Assembly: GCA_030432565.1 (NCBI GenBank)
Contig: JAUIGV010000013.1
Span: 1 to 64,000 of the forward strand
From: Verrucomicrobiia bacterium
GTDB lineage: Bacteria > Verrucomicrobiota > Verrucomicrobiia > Verrucomicrobiales > Akkermansiaceae
Reading direction: 5' to 3'
DNA length: 64,000 bases
Positions 62,066-64,000 of this stretch are shown piece after piece (position 1 is the first letter of the stretch; every line of letters starts with the position of its first letter). The notes under the pieces were generated by a model. That model was not told the origin of the DNA and made no database searches. It was given only the letters and a program-made list of their open reading frames with translations. The translations under genes and the position numbers were made by a program.

Positions 62066-63118
62066 TCATGGATTCAAACGAATCATAAAATCACGAAAGT
62101 AAGCTTTCCCGCCTGATCTTCCGCTGCGATCCAGACTCACCTCACTCAGATCACCAATATCCGCCGCGTCCACTGTCACCGAGCTCGTGAATCGCTGCCC
62201 CCCCTCTCCGGATTGCTCCAGCAAGACATCCAGACGCACATCTCCATCCGGCATTTTCGTCACATCGACCGACATCCATTGGCGGCCATCGCCCAGCGGC
62301 TGGAACCCCACCGCTTTAATCCCGCCGAAATACTTGCGTGTATCAATTTGCTCAAATCGAAACGAACCATTCGCCATGCCCGGATGAAAGAGCGCGCGGA
62401 TCCTCCCAATCGTAATCCCCATATGCCAGGCCCCGGACGAAACGTCCTCCCCCCCAAGCGTCGCCGAGACCCGAAAACGATGACCAAACCCATCCTTCCC
62501 CGGCCAAATGTCGGATTTCAGCACCAATCGTTGATCGCCATCTTTCCCTGCCTCTCCGTCAAAGACCAAGCGCCCGCCTTCCACCTTCCCCGATCGTCCC
62601 GAGGAATTCTCAAAACCAAAGAGACGATAGCCCTTCTTGAAATCCTGTTGGCCCTCACCAAACCATTCGAAAAACATTCCTCCCGTTTCAGCTGACTTCT
62701 CTTCGCCGGCAACCCCTTCCGCCAGCAGAGACTTCACCGCATGAGCCACCGCAAGTTCGCGATCCTTGCGAAACACCAACCCGAGTTCTTCAATGACATT
62801 CAGAACACGACGCCTCAGCTCGGGATCTTCGGAAGGCTCAAGCTCGCGCAACCATTTCAGAGCACTCTCACCCCCACCCAGCAACTTCTTCCGCCCCGCC
62901 TCCCTCACATCGTAATCCTGCGAAGCGAGCTTCTCCAAAGCCCCCTCAAGCTCTTTCGTTACGTTCGGCACCGCCGTCAAAGCCTTCCGTAATTCCCCCA
63001 CCGAGGTCCCGATCCCCTCCTCCTTGAGAAGCTCCACCCGCCAATCAACAACCTTTACGTCGTCTGCCGAAAACGCCGCAACCGAGAGCCCGAGGGTAAA
63101 CAAACTCATAAACTTCAT
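62066..63118 (-). CDS. exported DUF1583-like protein with HEAT-like N-terminal part
   Basis: 350 residues from the ATG at 63118 (GTG at 63124 also possible). Signal peptide MKFMSLFTLGLSVAAFS. Residues about 30-135 are helical and HEAT-like (LEKLASQDYDVREAGRKKLL). The C-terminal half is a concanavalin-type sandwich (FGFENSSGRSGKVEGGRLVF, HRFRVSATLGGEDVSSGAWH, GGKAYFRDFMIRLNP) of a kind seen in DUF1583-like proteins; the name is tentative. First gene of the minus-strand sulfatase operon, divergent from a second sulfatase. Confidence 0.6.
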   Translation of the reverse strand: MKFMSLFTLGLSVAAFSADDVKVVDWRVELLKEEGIGTSVGELRKALTAVPNVTKELEGALEKLASQDYDVREAGRKKLLGGGESALKWLRELEPSEDPELRRRVLNVIEELGLVFRKDRELAVAHAVKSLLAEGVAGEEKSAETGGMFFEWFGEGQQDFKKGYRLFGFENSSGRSGKVEGGRLVFDGEAGKDGDQRLVLKSDIWPGKDGFGHRFRVSATLGGEDVSSGAWHMGITIGRIRALFHPGMANGSFRFEQIDTRKYFGGIKAVGFQPLGDGRQWMSVDVTKMPDGDVRLDVLLEQSGEGGQRFTSSVTVDAADIGDLSEVSLDRSGRSGGKAYFRDFMIRLNP

Positions 63119-63141
63119 ACCCACCCTCTAGACGAGAGAAA

Positions 63142-63178
63142 GGAAAGATCCACCGAATTATTCCGGTAAGATCTTTCC
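63142..63178. promoter_or_regulatory. long inverted repeat between divergent sulfatase-region genes
   Basis: GGAAAGATC (63142-63150) and GATCTTTCC (63170-63178) are perfect inverted copies, with a nested inner pair ACCGAA / TTCCGGT around TTA. It fills most of the 54-base gap between the divergent genes and ends directly at the ATG at 63179. It may be an operator for both genes or a leader hairpin that hides the start codon. Confidence 0.6.
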
Positions 63179-64000
63179 ATGACCCGAAACCTCTTGCTGA
63201 TTCTGACCCTCCTCCTGCCCGGCCTCCTCTCCGCCGCAGACAAACCAAACATCATTCTCGTCATGACCGACGATCAGGGCTACGGGCCCGTCGGACGACA
63301 CGGTCATCCCTGGATCAAGACTCCCAATCTCGACAAACTCTACGACCAAAGCACCCGCCTCACCCGCTTTCTGGTCAGCCCCACCTGCTCGCCCACCCGC
63401 TCCGCCCTCATGACCGGACGGCACCCCCTCAAGAACGGCATCACCCACACCATCCTTGAGCGCGAGCGAATGACTCTCGACGCCACTATTCTTCCCCAGG
63501 TGCTAAAAACCGCAGGCTACACCTCTGGAATCTTCGGCAAATGGCACCTCGGTGATGAAGAAGTCTACCAACCCCACAAACGCGGATTCGATGAAGTCTT
63601 CATTCACGGAGCCGGAGGTATCGGCCAAGGCTACAAATGCTCCTGCGCCGACGTTCCCGGCAACAAATACTTTGACCCCACCATTCGTCACAACGGAACC
63701 TTCGTGAAAACAAAAGGCTACTGCACCGACCTCTTTTTCACCGCCGCCATGGGTTGGATGAAGGAAGCAAAGAAGGCCGACAAGCCCTTCTTCACCTACA
63801 TCACCACCAATGCGCCCCACGGTCCTTTCATCGCACCTCCTTCCAATACCAAACGCTTCACCGATCTTGGCTTCTCCCCAAAAACCGCCGGCTTTTACGG
63901 CATGATCGAGAACATCGATGAAAACATGGGCCGACTCATGGCAAAGCTCGCCGAGTGGGATCTCGAAGAAAACACCATCCTCATCTTCATGTCCGACAAC
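63179..64000 (+). CDS. exported formylglycine-dependent sulfatase (cut by window end)
   Basis: 274 codons are visible and the frame is still open at the last base. Signal peptide MTRNLLLILTLLLPGLLSAA. The N-terminal sulfatase block is DKPNIILVMTDDQGYGPVGR (D31, D32); the formylglycine site is C70-S-P-T-R74, followed by SALMTGRHPL. TAGYTSGIFGKWHLGD and FFTYITTNAPHGPF are also typical. Transcribed away from the minus-strand sulfatase operon across a 54-base gap with a long inverted repeat, so the two are likely co-regulated. Confidence 0.92.
   Translation, partial: MTRNLLLILTLLLPGLLSAADKPNIILVMTDDQGYGPVGRHGHPWIKTPNLDKLYDQSTRLTRFLVSPTCSPTRSALMTGRHPLKNGITHTILERERMTLDATILPQVLKTAGYTSGIFGKWHLGDEEVYQPHKRGFDEVFIHGAGGIGQGYKCSCADVPGNKYFDPTIRHNGTFVKTKGYCTDLFFTAAMGWMKEAKKADKPFFTYITTNAPHGPFIAPPSNTKRFTDLGFSPKTAGFYGMIENIDENMGRLMAKLAEWDLEENTILIFMSDN

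Overview
The window looks like the chromosome of a Verrucomicrobiota bacterium (most likely Verrucomicrobiales; genus not decidable from sequence alone). The evidence is four PEP-CTERM sorted proteins, a DUF1549/DUF1553 plus DUF1501 pair, a PVC-type heme-binding CxxCH protein, several formylglycine-type sulfatases, a Tat-exported Gfo/Idh/MocA oxidoreductase, large CotH/LTD/chitobiase-C-like exported proteins, and an rpmH-rnpA-yidD-yidC cluster. Most start codons have no visible Shine-Dalgarno sequence. The window is cut at both ends: the left edge lies in an IS30-type transposase and the right edge in a sulfatase.

Layout. 0-2.2 kb: IS30 remnant, a possibly truncated protein and a two-domain glycosyltransferase (GT25 plus GT14-like). 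2.2-6.3 kb: a large LamG-type exported protein, then a small exported protein divergent from an ArsR regulator with a palindromic candidate operator between them. 6.5-13.4 kb: a PEP-CTERM protein, a larger paralogue with calcium-binding repeats and a discoidin-like domain, and a 1431-residue CotH protein. 13.7-17.4 kb: a DUF1963 protein and a suppressor-of-fused-like protein (families also used as immunity proteins), a decayed transposase and a LamG PEP-CTERM protein. 17.8-21.3 kb: DUF1549/1553 and DUF1501 pair. 21.3-22.4 kb: gene-poor. 22.4-27.9 kb: three-gene operon of an SGNH-like protein, a PVC heme-binding dehydrogenase-like protein and an FG-GAP protein. 28.3-32.6 kb: a second PEP-CTERM/large CotH pair sharing an N-terminal domain.

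32.6-38.6 kb is core genome: purN, an AbrB-Doc toxin-antitoxin pair with a sharp promoter/operator, trpB, two small membrane proteins, and the rpmH-rnpA-yidD-yidC cluster closed by a terminator. 38.9-47.8 kb mixes exported proteins (including a polysaccharide-deacetylase-like protein), a phospholipase-D-type protein, a shrunken GH78-like protein, rdgB, thioredoxin-fold proteins, an aldose-1-epimerase-like enzyme and a rhomboid protease. 47.8-56.3 kb, all on the minus strand, is the most unusual stretch: a protein with two RlaP-type nucleotidyltransferase domains, then a run holding a DUF6916-like protein, a GNAT acetyltransferase, three tandem tail-collar (MdpB-like) proteins, a spermidine-synthase-like protein, a small exported protein, and a fusion of a type I phosphodiesterase, TPRs and a P-loop sulfotransferase. 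No other phage genes accompany the collar proteins. I take this run to be the best candidate for an undescribed system, probably surface-related; its function is unknown.

56.4-64 kb: a PEP-CTERM protein with its own terminator, then a minus-strand group (Gfo/Idh/MocA oxidoreductase, sulfatase and three unrecognised exported proteins) that faces a second, divergent sulfatase across a 54-base gap nearly filled by a long inverted repeat. The gene content overall points to export, surface display and breakdown of (sulfated) polysaccharides.
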